The translations under genes and the position numbers were made by a program. From the NCBI GenBank assembly GCA_021799155.1, contig JAJZBA010000029.1:1-6681 (forward strand): DNA of 6,681 nucleotides, in the 5' to 3' direction. Source of the stretch: a bacterium. GTDB taxonomy: Bacteria; Patescibacteriota; Minisyncoccia; UBA6257; UBA9933. The notes below the pieces were generated by a model. It had not been told where the DNA came from, did no database searches, and was given only the letters and a program-made list of their open reading frames with translations. Each line of letters opens with the position of its first letter. Within the stretch, counting starts at the first letter, position 1. This document shows positions 6,070 to 6,681 of this stretch, one piece after another.

Positions 6070-6681
6070 GCCTATGGAAAATTTACCCCAAAATTTATTT
6101 AAAGAAAGTGAGGAAGATAAAAATCCGCTTAAAGAAAAACTGGAAGCAGAAAAAATTGGCTATAGAAAAAATACCATCGAAGAATATTCGATAGCAGGTG
6201 GCAGAGGATTATCAGCATACGAGAAATTTTTTAATTTTAACAGAAAAGAATTAGAAGGTATGGATATTTTAGATTTAGGAGCAGGAGCAGAAGTAAAATT
6301 TGCTAAAGAAATAGAACAATCTGGCATTAAAACCAATATTGTTTCATTAAGTCCGGATTTTGCTGAATTACGTCATAGAAAGAAAGCATTAAATTCGTAT
6401 CCTGAAGCAAAATTAATTACTGCGATAGGACAAGAATTACCCTTTAAGCAAGAAAGTTTTGACAGAATATTTATGTATCACGTTTGCGAGCATTTAAGCT
6501 TAGAAAATTTAGTAAAAGTTATAGCAGAAATTGCAAGAGTATTAAAAAATGGTGGACGGGGAGATATTGGGCCAATTTTGGGATTTCAATATGAAAAGAT
6601 AGTAAATGACAAGAATTTAATGGATATCTTGCAAAAAAATGGAATAAAAATAAATGAAGAAATTATTCCATCAGAAATTAT
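6068..6681 (+). CDS. SAM-dependent methyltransferase, class I (partial, 3' end beyond the window)
   Basis: An open frame runs from ATG 6068 to the window edge (204 codons, no stop). It has a charged, Glu/Lys-rich N-terminus of about 40 residues and then a Rossmann methyltransferase core. MDILDLGAGAEVKFA (65-79) is motif I for SAM binding, IGQELPFKQESFDRIFMYHV (120-139) corresponds to motif II with the post-strand acidic residue D132, and CEHLSLENLVKVIAEIARVL (140-159) with NGG (161-163) matches the Methyltransf_11 pattern. RVLKNGG is followed by RGDIGPI, an unusual ending for motif III. ATG 6074 is an alternative start two codons later; neither has an SD. By position it may methylate a sugar, a glycan end or a lipid carrier, but this type of fold also acts on small molecules and proteins. 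Its codon choice (mostly GCA, AGA, TTA) differs from the upstream genes. Confidence 0.85.
   Translation, partial: MPMENLPQNLFKESEEDKNPLKEKLEAEKIGYRKNTIEEYSIAGGRGLSAYEKFFNFNRKELEGMDILDLGAGAEVKFAKEIEQSGIKTNIVSLSPDFAELRHRKKALNSYPEAKLITAIGQELPFKQESFDRIFMYHVCEHLSLENLVKVIAEIARVLKNGGRGDIGPILGFQYEKIVNDKNLMDILQKNGIKINEEIIPSEI

Overview
The window is AT-rich, and every supported gene lies on the + strand. The genes are packed tightly: two ATGA stop/start overlaps, one 17-nt and one 44-nt overlap, and no gap longer than 23 nt. This looks like the inside of one polysaccharide (surface glycan) biosynthesis operon; no promoter or strong terminator is visible. Base composition, short proteins, weak or absent Shine-Dalgarno (SD) sequences and the protein flavour suggest an uncultured Candidate Phyla Radiation / Patescibacteria (Parcubacteria-like) genome. 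That placement is inference from overall feel, since no marker gene is present. TGA ends at least two genes (the flippase and the short dehydrogenase), which argues against the UGA=Gly code of Gracilibacteria/Absconditabacteria.

Layout: (1) 1-71, the last 22 codons of an upstream membrane-protein gene, overlapping the next start by ATGA. (2) 68-1540, a Wzx-type lipid-linked glycan flippase. (3) 1537-2796, a GT4 glycosyltransferase carrying two unusual DNA structures: a perfect 36-bp palindrome (2101-2136) and a symmetric 4+4 array of ~10-nt units (about 2322-2406) translated in frame. (4) 2780-3487, a very short nucleotide-sugar dehydrogenase-like protein. (5) 3489-4286, a GT2 glycosyltransferase of the WaaE/KdtX type. 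(6) 4310-5353, a CapE/WbjB-type UDP-GlcNAc 4,6-dehydratase/5-epimerase. (7) 5310-6056, a CapF-type reductase that stops exactly where the usual C-terminal cupin domain should begin. (8) 6068-6681+, the N-terminal part of a SAM-dependent methyltransferase, cut by the window edge.

Together the genes suggest synthesis of an activated 2-acetamido-2,6-dideoxy-L-hexose (CapE then CapF-like). Transfer of sugars to a lipid carrier would be done by the GT4 and GT2 enzymes, export by the flippase, and possibly methyl decoration by the methyltransferase. Without a cupin C3-epimerase domain, the sugar made may differ from the classic L-FucNAc precursor. No CapG-type 2-epimerase is in the window.

There is no RNA gene, CRISPR array, insertion sequence or integrase. 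The most unusual content is the pair of repeat structures inside the GT4 gene and the two domain-reduced enzymes; no clearly new multi-gene system is visible.
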